NCBI RefSeq assembly: GCF_009831655.1
Contig: NZ_WRPA01000007.1
Location: 62,001 to 126,000 of the forward strand
DNA: 64,000 bases
From: Shewanella insulae
GTDB taxonomy: Bacteria > Pseudomonadota > Gammaproteobacteria > Enterobacterales > Shewanellaceae
Direction: 5' to 3'
The translations under genes were made by a program, and so were the position numbers. Positions 28,635-36,535 of the stretch are shown piece by piece. How positions within the stretch are numbered: position 1 is the stretch's first letter; the number at the start of each line of letters is the position of its first letter. A model generated the notes under the pieces. That model ran no database searches, was not told where the DNA came from, and worked only from the letters and a program-made list of their open reading frames with translations.

Positions 28635-28928
28635 CTAGGGGCTTTCGCTATTTGCATCAAAGTGTATTAGGGCAACTTTTTGCGCTTTTGTGAGCCTTTT
28701 CACGGCGATCTCCCGCTTCAGGGCATCTGAGCGGCTGCCAACCCGCTCTCGATAGACCAGGGTGAGCGGTCCCTTGCCCCTGAGGTACTTGGCTGTCTTG
28801 GGGCCGTTGTCGCTATGCTCCTTGAAGCGGCGATCGATATCTGTGGTGATCCCCGTATAGAGGTGACCGTTGGCACAGCGGATCATGTAGAGGCTCCAAG
28901 GCCCTATGTTCATCGCTTCTTGCGTCAT
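28635..28928 (-). CDS. GIY-YIG nuclease-fold protein (UPF0213, YhbQ-like)
   Basis: A 98-residue protein with the short GIY-YIG domain of the YhbQ group: SLYMIRCANGHLYTGITTDIDRRFKEH, then KGPLTLVYRERV. The function of this group is not settled; it is usually treated as a putative endonuclease. The start chosen (28928) lies just after the ptrB stop codon; another ATG 15 bases on is also possible. A longer frame overlaps ptrB and is unlikely. It is probably coupled to ptrB. Confidence 0.78.
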   Translation of the reverse strand: MTQEAMNIGPWSLYMIRCANGHLYTGITTDIDRRFKEHSDNGPKTAKYLRGKGPLTLVYRERVGSRSDALKREIAVKRLTKAQKVALIHFDANSESP

Positions 28929-28929
28929 C

Positions 28930-30990
28930 TTAGGTGAGCCCCAACAGACCGAGGAAGAAGGCATACTCTTCGGCCGTGTCCTCATAGTGGCGGTAGCGGC
29001 CGCTCTTGCCGCCGTGACCCGCCTCCATGTCGATATGAAACAGCAGCAGATGTTCGTCTTGTTTGTACTCTCTGAGCTTTGCCACCCACTTGGCGGGCTC
29101 GAAATACTGCACCTGAGAGTCGTGTAGGCCAGTGGTGATCAGCAGGTGTGGATAGGCCTGACGGCTGACGTTGTCGTATGGCGAATAGCTCAACATATAG
29201 CGGTAGGCATAGGCCTGATTCGGGTTGCCCCATTCGTCATATTCGTTGGTGGTTAGCGGCAGCGATTCGTCGAGCATGGTGGTGACCACATCGACGAAGG
29301 GTACGTGGGCCGCAACGGCGAGATAATGCTGCGGCGCCTGATTGATCATAGCCCCCATCAAGAGGCCGCCTGCGCTGCCGCCGCTGGCAACCACCTTATC
29401 CCGGGCGCAGTAACCTAGCTTCACCAGGGCCAGGGTGACGTCGATAAAATCGTTGAAACTGTTCTGTTTGTGCATCAGTCGACCGGCGTCGTACCAGGGG
29501 CGTCCCAGCATCTCGCCTCCCCGAATGTGGGCGACGGCGTAGACGACGCCGCGATCCAGTAGGCTGAGGATCGCGCTGTCGAAATCGGGCTCTATGGTGT
29601 AGCCGTAGGCGCCATAGCCATATTGATATAAGGGGTTGCTGCCGTCCTGGCGGAACTTGTCCTTGCGATACACCAGAGTCACGGGCACCTTGGCGCCATC
29701 TCTGGCGTCGATGAAGAGTCGCTCGGTCTGGTAGTGTTGGCTATCGAAGCCGCCGAGCACGCGCTCCTGTTTCAGCAGGCGTCTCGAATTGGCCTGGGTG
29801 AGATCCACCTGGTAGATGGACTCGGGCGTCGATGGGCTGGCGTAGTAGATGCGCAGATGATGGCTGTCTTGAGTCGGGTTAACATCCAGACCTACCACGT
29901 AGGCGGCATCGTCGAAGTCGAGTTCATAGGCCGGGGCGCCGTTGAGGGGCATAATACGGATCTGGCTCAGTCCCTGCTCGCGATATTGCACCACCAGATA
30001 GTCTTTTAACACCAGCAGGTCTTCCAGGCGGCACGACTCATCTGCGGGGATGATCTCCTGCCAGCTGCGTTTATCGGCAAAGCTCGACTCTGTGGCCTTC
30101 ATCAGGCGGAAGTTCACCGCCTGCCAGTTGGTGATTATGTAATATTCCTCGCCCCGTTTAGCTACTGAGTATTCGTGCCCCGCCTCCCGCGGTAGCAGCG
30201 GCTTAAAGTATGTCTCAGGCCGGTTGGCATCTAGAATCGACACCTCGCTAGTGAGCGTGCTCTCGTGGGTGAGCAGGATGCGCGACTCATCCAGGCTCTT
30301 GCCGATCGACAGGTAGAAGCTGTCGTCCGGTTCCTGATAAACCAGACGGTCATTGGCTTGGGGGTCGCCTAATCGGTGGCAAAAGACGCGGTTACCCAAT
30401 AATGTCTGGGGATCCTTGGCGATATAGAAGAGGTGTCGATTATCGTTGGCCCAGACGATTTCGCCATCAGTGTCGGTTAGGCTGTCCTCGAGCCAATTCT
30501 CTTGGTCGAGTCGTTTGATACTGATGGTATAGATGCGGCGACTCAGGGTGTCTTCGCTGATGGCCAGTAGGGTCTCATCTGGACTGAGGCTCAGACTGCC
30601 CAGGCTATAAAACTCCTTGCCATGGGCGCGCTGGTTGGCATCGAGCAGCAGCTGTTCCTCGCCCTCTAACTCTCGCTTACGGCCAAACAGGGGGTACTCG
30701 TCGTCTCCCCGGTAGCGCTTATAGTACCAATGCCCATGCCAGCGATAGGGGACACTCGACTCATCCCTGTCCACACGGCCAATTAGCTCCTGAAACAGTG
30801 TCTGTTGCAGAGGCTCGAAGGGGGCAAAGCAGGCCTTATGGTAGGCATTCTCTGCCTGCAGATGGGCAAGCACCTCGGGCGACTGACGCTCATCGTCTCT
30901 CAACCAGTAGTAGTCATCGATCCGTTCGATGCCATGATGCCTCAGCGGGTGAGATTGCTTGCGCGCGATCGGGGGCTTGATCCCTGACAT
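28930..30990 (-). CDS. ptrB: Oligopeptidase B
   Basis: A 686-residue serine peptidase of family S9A that cleaves after Arg and Lys in short peptides. An N-terminal seven-bladed propeller (residues 70-400) is followed by the alpha/beta hydrolase domain. The nucleophile lies in VVASGGSAGGLLMG, the acid follows in TTGLHDSQVQYFEPAKW, and the His in DMEAGHGGKSGR. The substrate-recognition start RKQSHPLRHHG and length match the family. The GIY-YIG gene begins at its stop. Confidence 0.95.
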   Translation of the reverse strand: MSGIKPPIARKQSHPLRHHGIERIDDYYWLRDDERQSPEVLAHLQAENAYHKACFAPFEPLQQTLFQELIGRVDRDESSVPYRWHGHWYYKRYRGDDEYPLFGRKRELEGEEQLLLDANQRAHGKEFYSLGSLSLSPDETLLAISEDTLSRRIYTISIKRLDQENWLEDSLTDTDGEIVWANDNRHLFYIAKDPQTLLGNRVFCHRLGDPQANDRLVYQEPDDSFYLSIGKSLDESRILLTHESTLTSEVSILDANRPETYFKPLLPREAGHEYSVAKRGEEYYIITNWQAVNFRLMKATESSFADKRSWQEIIPADESCRLEDLLVLKDYLVVQYREQGLSQIRIMPLNGAPAYELDFDDAAYVVGLDVNPTQDSHHLRIYYASPSTPESIYQVDLTQANSRRLLKQERVLGGFDSQHYQTERLFIDARDGAKVPVTLVYRKDKFRQDGSNPLYQYGYGAYGYTIEPDFDSAILSLLDRGVVYAVAHIRGGEMLGRPWYDAGRLMHKQNSFNDFIDVTLALVKLGYCARDKVVASGGSAGGLLMGAMINQAPQHYLAVAAHVPFVDVVTTMLDESLPLTTNEYDEWGNPNQAYAYRYMLSYSPYDNVSRQAYPHLLITTGLHDSQVQYFEPAKWVAKLREYKQDEHLLLFHIDMEAGHGGKSGRYRHYEDTAEEYAFFLGLLGLT

Positions 30991-31129
30991 TGGAGTGACC
31001 TTATTCTGAAACGAAAGTGAGCGGTTGCTGGAGCAAGAGCTTAGGTGATCTAGCTTATATTTGTCACCCCTAGCGCTTGTACTTTGATGGATTTAGGCGC
31101 AACATAGCGGCGCTTTCCATCAAAGGAGA

Positions 31130-31332
31130 GTACATTCTCAGGGCGGGGTGAGACTCCCCACCGGCGGTAATCATCCTATTGGGATGTCAGCCCGCGAGCG
31201 CCTATTTGCATCTGTCTAGATATTAGATTGCAGCTAGGGTCAGCAGATCTGGTGAAATGCGCGCCAAGCCATCTATTCCAGAGCCGACGGTAATGAGCAC
31301 CTAGTGCACTAAGTCCGGATGAAAGAGAATAT
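31130..31332 (+). ncRNA. FMN riboswitch (RFN element)
   Basis: The aptamer opens with ATTCTCAGGGCGGGGTGAGA and CTCCCCACCGGCGGTAAT and closes with AGCCCGCGAGCGC..., GGTCAGCAGATCTGGTG, CCAGAGCCGACGGT and GTCCGGATGAAAGAGAAT. The first and last segments pair as P1 (ATTCTC at 31134-31139 with GAGAAT at 31325-31330). The motif is strongly conserved in bacteria and senses FMN. It lies in the 5' leader of ribB and should reduce its expression when FMN is high. It is longer than the minimal element because of one extended variable arm. Confidence 0.97.
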
Positions 31333-31409
31333 AAGATAGCGTGACCGCGAGAAGATGAGGCTAGCCCTCGGCTTTTCTTGCGCCTGCACACCTCTTATTC
31401 GGCGAGCCG

Positions 31410-31433
31410 GGATTCCTTTTTAAAAGAGAATCC
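31410..31433 (+). promoter_or_regulatory. Candidate expression-platform hairpin of the ribB leader
   Basis: GGATTC and GAATCC pair around a T/A-rich loop between the aptamer and the ribB start. Flanking GCGCC (31380 region) and GGCGC (31436-31440) could add a longer stem. The structure is seen in sequence; a switching role is inferred from its place in the leader. Confidence 0.45.
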
Positions 31434-31503
31434 AAGGCGCGTCATTTTCTGCATGCCCTGATTCTGGAAAAACCATTTTATTAGTATTACTAAGGATTTA
31501 ACC

Positions 31504-32157
31504 ATGAATCAGTCTCTACTTTCTCCCTTTGGCGATGCCATTACTCGAGTCGAAGCCGCCCTTACCGCGCTTAGAGCCGGGCAAGGTGTGCTGGTGGTCG
31601 ACGATGAAGATCGCGAAAACGAAGGGGATCTTATCTATAGCGCAGAGCACCTGACCCAGGCGCAGATGGCGCTGCTGATCCGCGAATGCAGTGGTATCGT
31701 CTGTCTCTGCCTCACCGACGAGCGCGTGAAACAGCTGGAACTCCCCCCTATGGTGGAAGACAACTCCAGTCAGTACGGCACAGCCTTTACCGTGAGTATC
31801 GAAGCCAAGGTAGGTGTGACCACAGGTGTGTCGGCCGCCGACCGCGTGACCACCATCAAGGCGGCCATCGCCGATGACGCTAAGCCGAGCGACCTGGCCC
31901 GTCCCGGCCATGTCTATCCGCTGCGGGCACAACCCGGCGGCGTGCTGACCCGTCGTGGTCATACCGAGGGCACCATAGATCTGATGAAGCTGGCGGGGCT
32001 TAAGCCTGTGGGTGTGTTGTGCGAAGTGACCAATGTTGACGGTACCATGGCGCGTCTACCCGAGATCATCGCCTTCGGTGAGCAGCATAAGATGCCAGTC
32101 CTGACCATCGAAGATATCGTCTGCTATCGAAAGTCCTTGCTCGAAAAAGTAAGTTAA
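31504..32157 (+). CDS. ribB: 3,4-dihydroxy-2-butanone 4-phosphate synthase
   Basis: A 217-residue cytoplasmic enzyme that converts ribulose 5-phosphate to 3,4-dihydroxy-2-butanone 4-phosphate plus formate, a branch of riboflavin synthesis. Motifs are [20 protein letters not shown], the sugar-phosphate loop [19 protein letters not shown], and [14 protein letters not shown]. Length equals E. coli RibB, without a GTP-cyclohydrolase II fusion. AAGGA lies 7 bases upstream of the ATG. The FMN riboswitch controls it; no other rib gene is in this window. Confidence 0.97.
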   Translation: MNQSLLSPFGDAITRVEAALTALRAGQGVLVVDDEDRENEGDLIYSAEHLTQAQMALLIRECSGIVCLCLTDERVKQLELPPMVEDNSSQYGTAFTVSIEAKVGVTTGVSAADRVTTIKAAIADDAKPSDLARPGHVYPLRAQPGGVLTRRGHTEGTIDLMKLAGLKPVGVLCEVTNVDGTMARLPEIIAFGEQHKMPVLTIEDIVCYRKSLLEKVS

Positions 32158-32212
32158 TCAAAGCTAAACAAAGAGTCTAAATTTGATACTTTGTTTACTA
32201 TAAAAGCGGTAT

Positions 32213-32237
32213 AAGGCCGATCTATTCGGCCTTTTCT
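32213..32237 (+). terminator. Terminator of ribB
   Basis: AAGGCCGA-TCTAT-TCGGCCTT is a perfect 8-bp stem followed by TTCTTT, 55 bases after the ribB stop. Confidence 0.9.
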
Positions 32238-32485
32238 TTGCTCTGCCTCCCTGTCTGTCGCGGTATTTTCATGCCGTATCTCTTCAGCGAAAATTTTTTA
32301 GTTAGTTTAAATGTTAATTAAAAATAAAGGCTTACCTGATTGTTAGTCATGGAAAGGCTAATTTCGTGACCTAGATTAGACTTTAGTGAAATAGGTGTGA
32401 CGTCGAGGGATAGGCTATGTTACTACTCTCAGACCTTATTTTCTTAGCGTCTGTTTTTGTGATTATCAAGCAAGGAGCGCTTTAG
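32238..32485 (+). promoter_or_regulatory. Upstream region of the GGDEF-EAL gene
   Basis: Together with the ribB terminator this is a 328-base gap. It is AT-rich around 32290-32330, with no credible gene. AAGGAG lies 9 bases before the next start. I see no clear operator. Confidence 0.35.
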
Positions 32486-35400
32486 ATGTCGTCTATGCTG
32501 AATCGGTATAGTCTGAGCCAGAAATTGATCTTACTGGCGACTATCCCCATGTTGTTGCTGCTGATCTTCGGTAGCATGCGTATGTTCGATCTTGTCGAAC
32601 GCCAGCATACGGCGCAGCGCAATGCCCTCGGCGTGGTGATCACCGAACAGACTCAGAAGCTCATCTATGCCCTGCAGAACGAGCGAGGCCTATCGGCAGG
32701 CTTTGTCGCCAGCGAGGGAGAGCGTTTTCAACGTCGCCTGCAAACTCAGCGACGCCAGACGGATAAGGCGTTTCAGGAGCTACTCGACGCCCCCAACATC
32801 GCCAACTTGCATCTCTCTCTTGACGATATAGACAGGCCCAGCGTCAACCTGCAACAGAGTGTCGATACCATTCATGCCTTGGCGGCGCGACTCGATGAGG
32901 TGCGTCAGGATATCGATAGGCGCAAGGAGGGGACGAGTTTCAGTTTCTATAGCGAGTTTACTCAGCACCTATTGGTGCTCATCTCGCAGATTCAGTCTCA
33001 GGTACAAAACACCCTGCTCGCCAAGGGCTACAACGACCTTATCCATATGCTCAAGCTGCAGGAGTTGGCGGGCAAGGACCGTGACCTGATGAATCGCCTG
33101 TTGGCCGCCGACAGCCTAGATCATCAGGCTTATCTCTCTCTGTATTCGATGCAGGGCGATCTGCTCGATGCTTTTCACGAGTTGCTCTCTACCACCTCTC
33201 CGGCCGATCTCGCCCTCATTCAGGAGACATTAGACAACGAGGCGACCCAGGAGCTGTTGCAGATGAGAGAGCGGGTGAGGGGGCAGGTGAATCTGATCCT
33301 GCTGGCTAATCGCCTCAGGGAAAAGTTGGGATATGGCGGCCTGATCGATCATTATCAGGACTACTTGCTCTCGGGTGGGGAGGATAATGTTCTCCTGTTC
33401 GAGGAGGATCGCCAGGCGATACAGACCCTGTTGCGACAGGCGCAGGGGTTACCCTATGTGACCTCGGCCCAGCGCCAGGCCTTAGATCAGATTGACGGCG
33501 CCGTGGCGCAATATCGTCAGGTGATGGAGGACCAGCGTCGGCATAGGCTGTCGGGTAATGCCGGTCCCCTGCCGCAAGGAGATGGTTCTGGCTTAGGGGA
33601 TCGACCCATGCTGGCCGCCTTGTTTGTGCTGCAGCATCAACACCCAGCCGTGGCTAGCGAGGCCTGGTGGGCACTGGCGAGTGAGGCGCTGGGGCAGATG
33701 AATCAGGCCAGCCTGATCCTGACCGATAATATTGCCGCCCTGGTGGAGCGGCAGGGACGTGAGGCGCTCGGCTATCTGGTGTTAGGCATAGTGTTGGCTC
33801 TGTGTAACTTCCTATTTTTGATCGTTACAGGGCGTCTCATCGTCAACAACCTGGTGAGTCGTATTGGTACCATCGCCTCCCTGATGCAACGCATGGCCCA
33901 GAATACCCAGCTGCAGCTGTCGGTGCCGGTGGATGGGCGAGACGAGGTGGCCAAGATGGCTATGGCCCTCAATGCCATGTTGAGTGAGCGTCAGAAGGCC
34001 AATCGTGAACTCTCTTTGGCTTCGGCGGTATTCGAATACTGTACCGAGGGGATAGTGGTTACCGACAAGGATAACCTGATCGAGGCGGTCAACCCCGCCT
34101 TTACCCAGATCACCGGCTATACCCTGGAGGAGGTCAAGGGGCGTAGCCCGGCAATCCTTAACTCTCATCAGCAGCCGCACCATTTCTATGAACAGATGTG
34201 GCAGTCGCTCAAGCAGTACGGCAAGTGGCAAGGGGAGATCTGGAACAAGCGTAAGAATGGTCAGATCTATCCCGAATATCTGGCCATTACCGTGGTGAAG
34301 GATGACAAGGGGCGAGTGGTACAACATATCGGCCTCTTCCTGGATATCAGCAACCGTAAGAAGTACGAGCAGGATATCTGGTATAAGTCCAACTATGATG
34401 CCCTGACCAATTTGCCCAATCGTCAGCTCTATAACGCTCGCCTGTCGCAGATGTTGCAGCTGGCGGAGCAGAGATGCTGCTCTGTGGCCGTACTCTTTAT
34501 CGATCTGGACAGGTTTAAGTACATCAACGATATCTATGGCCATGCGGTGGGTGACGAGCTGTTGCAGGTGGCGGCCGCCAGGCTGGAAGCCTTGCTGGAA
34601 CAGCATGATTTTGTGGCGCGCCTCAGTGGTGATGAGTTCGTGGTGGTCATGGGGCATACCAAGCATCAGGGCGAGATAGAGCAGAGGGCCAAGCTGATAT
34701 TGCAGCACCTGTCGTCGCCTTTTGGCATCAATCGCAACGAGTTGCTGATCTCAGCCAGTGTGGGGATCAGTTGCTACCCTAGCAACGGTACCAGCGTCGA
34801 GGTGCTGACCCGCAACGCAGAGACCGCTATGTATCAGGCGAAACAGGATGGTCGCAACTGCTTCGGATATTTCTCTGCCGACATGAACAACAACATGCTG
34901 GCGCGCATCACCCTGGAACAGTCGCTGCGTAGCGCTGTGTTGCAACACGAGTTCTGCCTGCACTATCAGCCGATTGTCGATACCAGTAGCGGCGAGGGGC
35001 TAGCTCTCGAGGCCCTGTTGCGATGGCGTCATCCCCAGAAGGGACTGGTGCCGCCCGACGAGTTTATCCCCATTGCCGAGGAAACCGGGCTGATCGAACC
35101 CATAGGGGAGTGGGTAATACAGCAGGCGCTGCGGGATCTGAGCGACTGGCATCGTCAGGGGATGATGATCAACATGGCGATTAATGTCTCCAGCCGCCAG
35201 CTATCTCACGGGGATCCTACTCAGTTCGCCTGCATGCTCAACGGCTTACTACAGAAGTTTGATGTCGCGCCCCAATATGTCCACATAGAGATCACCGAGT
35301 CCATCTTGATGGCGGATACCGAGTTGTCCCTCAAGGCGTTGACGGCGATTCGCCACCTGGGGGTCGAGATCTATCTGGATGATTTTGGCACCGGCTACTC

Positions 35401-35701
35401 CTCCCTCAGCTACCTGAAGCAGTTCCCGATTTCCGTGATTAAGATAGATAAGAGCTTCGTCGACAACATGCTGGAAGACAGGGCGGATGCCAATCTGATC
35501 AAGGCGATCATCAACATGGGTCAGAGTCTGGATATGCGCCTGGTGGCCGAAGGGGTGGAAACCGAGCCCCAACGCAGCTTCCTGCAGGGGTTAGGCTGTG
35601 ATTTTGTGCAGGGATACTTGATCTCAAAACCCTTGCCCTCGAACGAACTCGCGCCCTTGTTGCGTCGCATCGTCAAGGTGAAACCGGCCACCCTGACTTA
35701 G
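32486..35701 (+). CDS. NIT-HAMP-PAS-GGDEF-EAL membrane sensor protein
   Basis: A 1071-residue inner-membrane signalling protein. An N-terminal membrane helix (LILLATIPMLLLLIFGSM) precedes a periplasmic helical NIT domain (nitrate/nitrite sensor type, NERGLSAGFVASEG) to about residue 425. A second membrane helix, HAMP, and a PAS domain (residues 512-630, EGIVVTDKDNLIEAVNPAF) follow. Then come GGDEF near residue 713 (RLSGDEF) and EAL near 840 (LALEALLRW, DDFGTGYSSL). The EAL motif is intact and SGDEF is often active, so it may both make and break cyclic-di-GMP. The RxxD inhibitory site before SGDEF is missing (EQHD instead). The ligand is unproven. Confidence 0.93.
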   Translation: MSSMLNRYSLSQKLILLATIPMLLLLIFGSMRMFDLVERQHTAQRNALGVVITEQTQKLIYALQNERGLSAGFVASEGERFQRRLQTQRRQTDKAFQELLDAPNIANLHLSLDDIDRPSVNLQQSVDTIHALAARLDEVRQDIDRRKEGTSFSFYSEFTQHLLVLISQIQSQVQNTLLAKGYNDLIHMLKLQELAGKDRDLMNRLLAADSLDHQAYLSLYSMQGDLLDAFHELLSTTSPADLALIQETLDNEATQELLQMRERVRGQVNLILLANRLREKLGYGGLIDHYQDYLLSGGEDNVLLFEEDRQAIQTLLRQAQGLPYVTSAQRQALDQIDGAVAQYRQVMEDQRRHRLSGNAGPLPQGDGSGLGDRPMLAALFVLQHQHPAVASEAWWALASEALGQMNQASLILTDNIAALVERQGREALGYLVLGIVLALCNFLFLIVTGRLIVNNLVSRIGTIASLMQRMAQNTQLQLSVPVDGRDEVAKMAMALNAMLSERQKANRELSLASAVFEYCTEGIVVTDKDNLIEAVNPAFTQITGYTLEEVKGRSPAILNSHQQPHHFYEQMWQSLKQYGKWQGEIWNKRKNGQIYPEYLAITVVKDDKGRVVQHIGLFLDISNRKKYEQDIWYKSNYDALTNLPNRQLYNARLSQMLQLAEQRCCSVAVLFIDLDRFKYINDIYGHAVGDELLQVAAARLEALLEQHDFVARLSGDEFVVVMGHTKHQGEIEQRAKLILQHLSSPFGINRNELLISASVGISCYPSNGTSVEVLTRNAETAMYQAKQDGRNCFGYFSADMNNNMLARITLEQSLRSAVLQHEFCLHYQPIVDTSSGEGLALEALLRWRHPQKGLVPPDEFIPIAEETGLIEPIGEWVIQQALRDLSDWHRQGMMINMAINVSSRQLSHGDPTQFACMLNGLLQKFDVAPQYVHIEITESILMADTELSLKALTAIRHLGVEIYLDDFGTGYSSLSYLKQFPISVIKIDKSFVDNMLEDRADANLIKAIINMGQSLDMRLVAEGVETEPQRSFLQGLGCDFVQGYLISKPLPSNELAPLLRRIVKVKPATLT

Positions 35702-35728
35702 GTTAGCCGGTCTCCCGGGTGGAATAAG

Positions 35729-35747
35729 GCGGGGCCTGGAACCCCGC
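35729..35747. terminator. GC-rich hairpin between convergent genes
   Basis: GCGGGG and CCCCGC pair around a 7-base loop between the GGDEF-EAL gene and ferritin. There is no T-run, so termination is uncertain. Confidence 0.4.
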
Positions 35748-35754
35748 ATCTGGT

Positions 35755-36279
35755 CTATTCGCCGGACGTCATCACACTGGCAGATTCTTCCAGTGCCATC
35801 TGTGCCAGATCCTTATCGACGAAGAAGAGGGCCTTGCCATCTTCGCCTACCAGACGGATCTTATCGACGATAGACTTGAACAACTTCTCTTCTTCATGCT
35901 GCTCAGACACATACCACTGCAGGAAGTTAAAGGTCGAGTAGTCCTGGTTGGTAAAGGCTGTGTGAGCCAGGGCGTTGATCTTACTGGTGATCATCTGCTC
36001 ATGTTCATAGGTGTATTCGAACAGGGCCAGCAGAGAGTCAAACTGTGACTGAGGCGCTTCGATCGCCCCCAGCAGCGGCATGCCACCTGTCTCGCTCACA
36101 TAGGTAAACAGACGATGCATGTGTTGCATCTCCTCTTCGGCGTGAGCACGCATAAATTTTGCGGCACCCTCAAAGCCCTTGTCTTCGCACCAGGCGCTCA
36201 TCTGTAGGTAGAGGTTAGAGGAGAAGAACTCCACATTAATTTGCGCGTTCAACTGATCTATCATCGTTTGTGCCAGCAT
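35755..36279 (-). CDS. ftnA: Ferritin
   Basis: A 174-residue four-helix ferritin that stores iron as a 24-mer. Ferroxidase residues are visible as [14 protein letters not shown] (Glu), [14 protein letters not shown] (Glu/His) and [13 protein letters not shown]. It has no heme-binding Met pattern of bacterioferritin, so it is the FtnA type. Length is close to E. coli FtnA (165). AAGGA lies upstream. A Fur-box-like sequence is 90 bases upstream (36368-36386). It stands alone. Confidence 0.93.
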   Translation of the reverse strand: MLAQTMIDQLNAQINVEFFSSNLYLQMSAWCEDKGFEGAAKFMRAHAEEEMQHMHRLFTYVSETGGMPLLGAIEAPQSQFDSLLALFEYTYEHEQMITSKINALAHTAFTNQDYSTFNFLQWYVSEQHEEEKLFKSIVDKIRLVGEDGKALFFVDKDLAQMALEESASVMTSGE

Positions 36280-36367
36280 AGTTACTTCCTTTAATTAAGT
36301 CATTCCTTCACATTGTGTTTAACCCCCCAGTGAATTGCAACCATCTTTACTTAACCTAATGTTTTTA

Positions 36368-36386
36368 AATACAAATAATTATCGTT
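36368..36386. promoter_or_regulatory. Fur-box-like sequence upstream of ferritin
   Basis: AATACAAATAATTATCGTT matches 14 of the 18 informative positions of the Fur consensus AATGATAATNATTATCATT, especially in the right half. It lies in the divergent gap between ferritin and the RND pump, and either or both genes could be affected. Binding is inferred. Confidence 0.45.
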
Positions 36387-36535
36387 TATCACGCGAAGTG
36401 CTCCCACAATGTCCGCTTGTTACATTTGCTAACCAAATCGGGCGGATTTGTTAACACTTTGTCTCTAGGCTTTAGGGTCAAGAATTTAATCTCTTAACCC
36501 AGGCCGCACCCGATGAGCCAGGGACGGGACAATCG

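Noticed and set aside
31176..31391. 71-codon minus-strand frame in the ribB leader
   Set aside because: It lies inside the FMN riboswitch, whose conservation explains the sequence.
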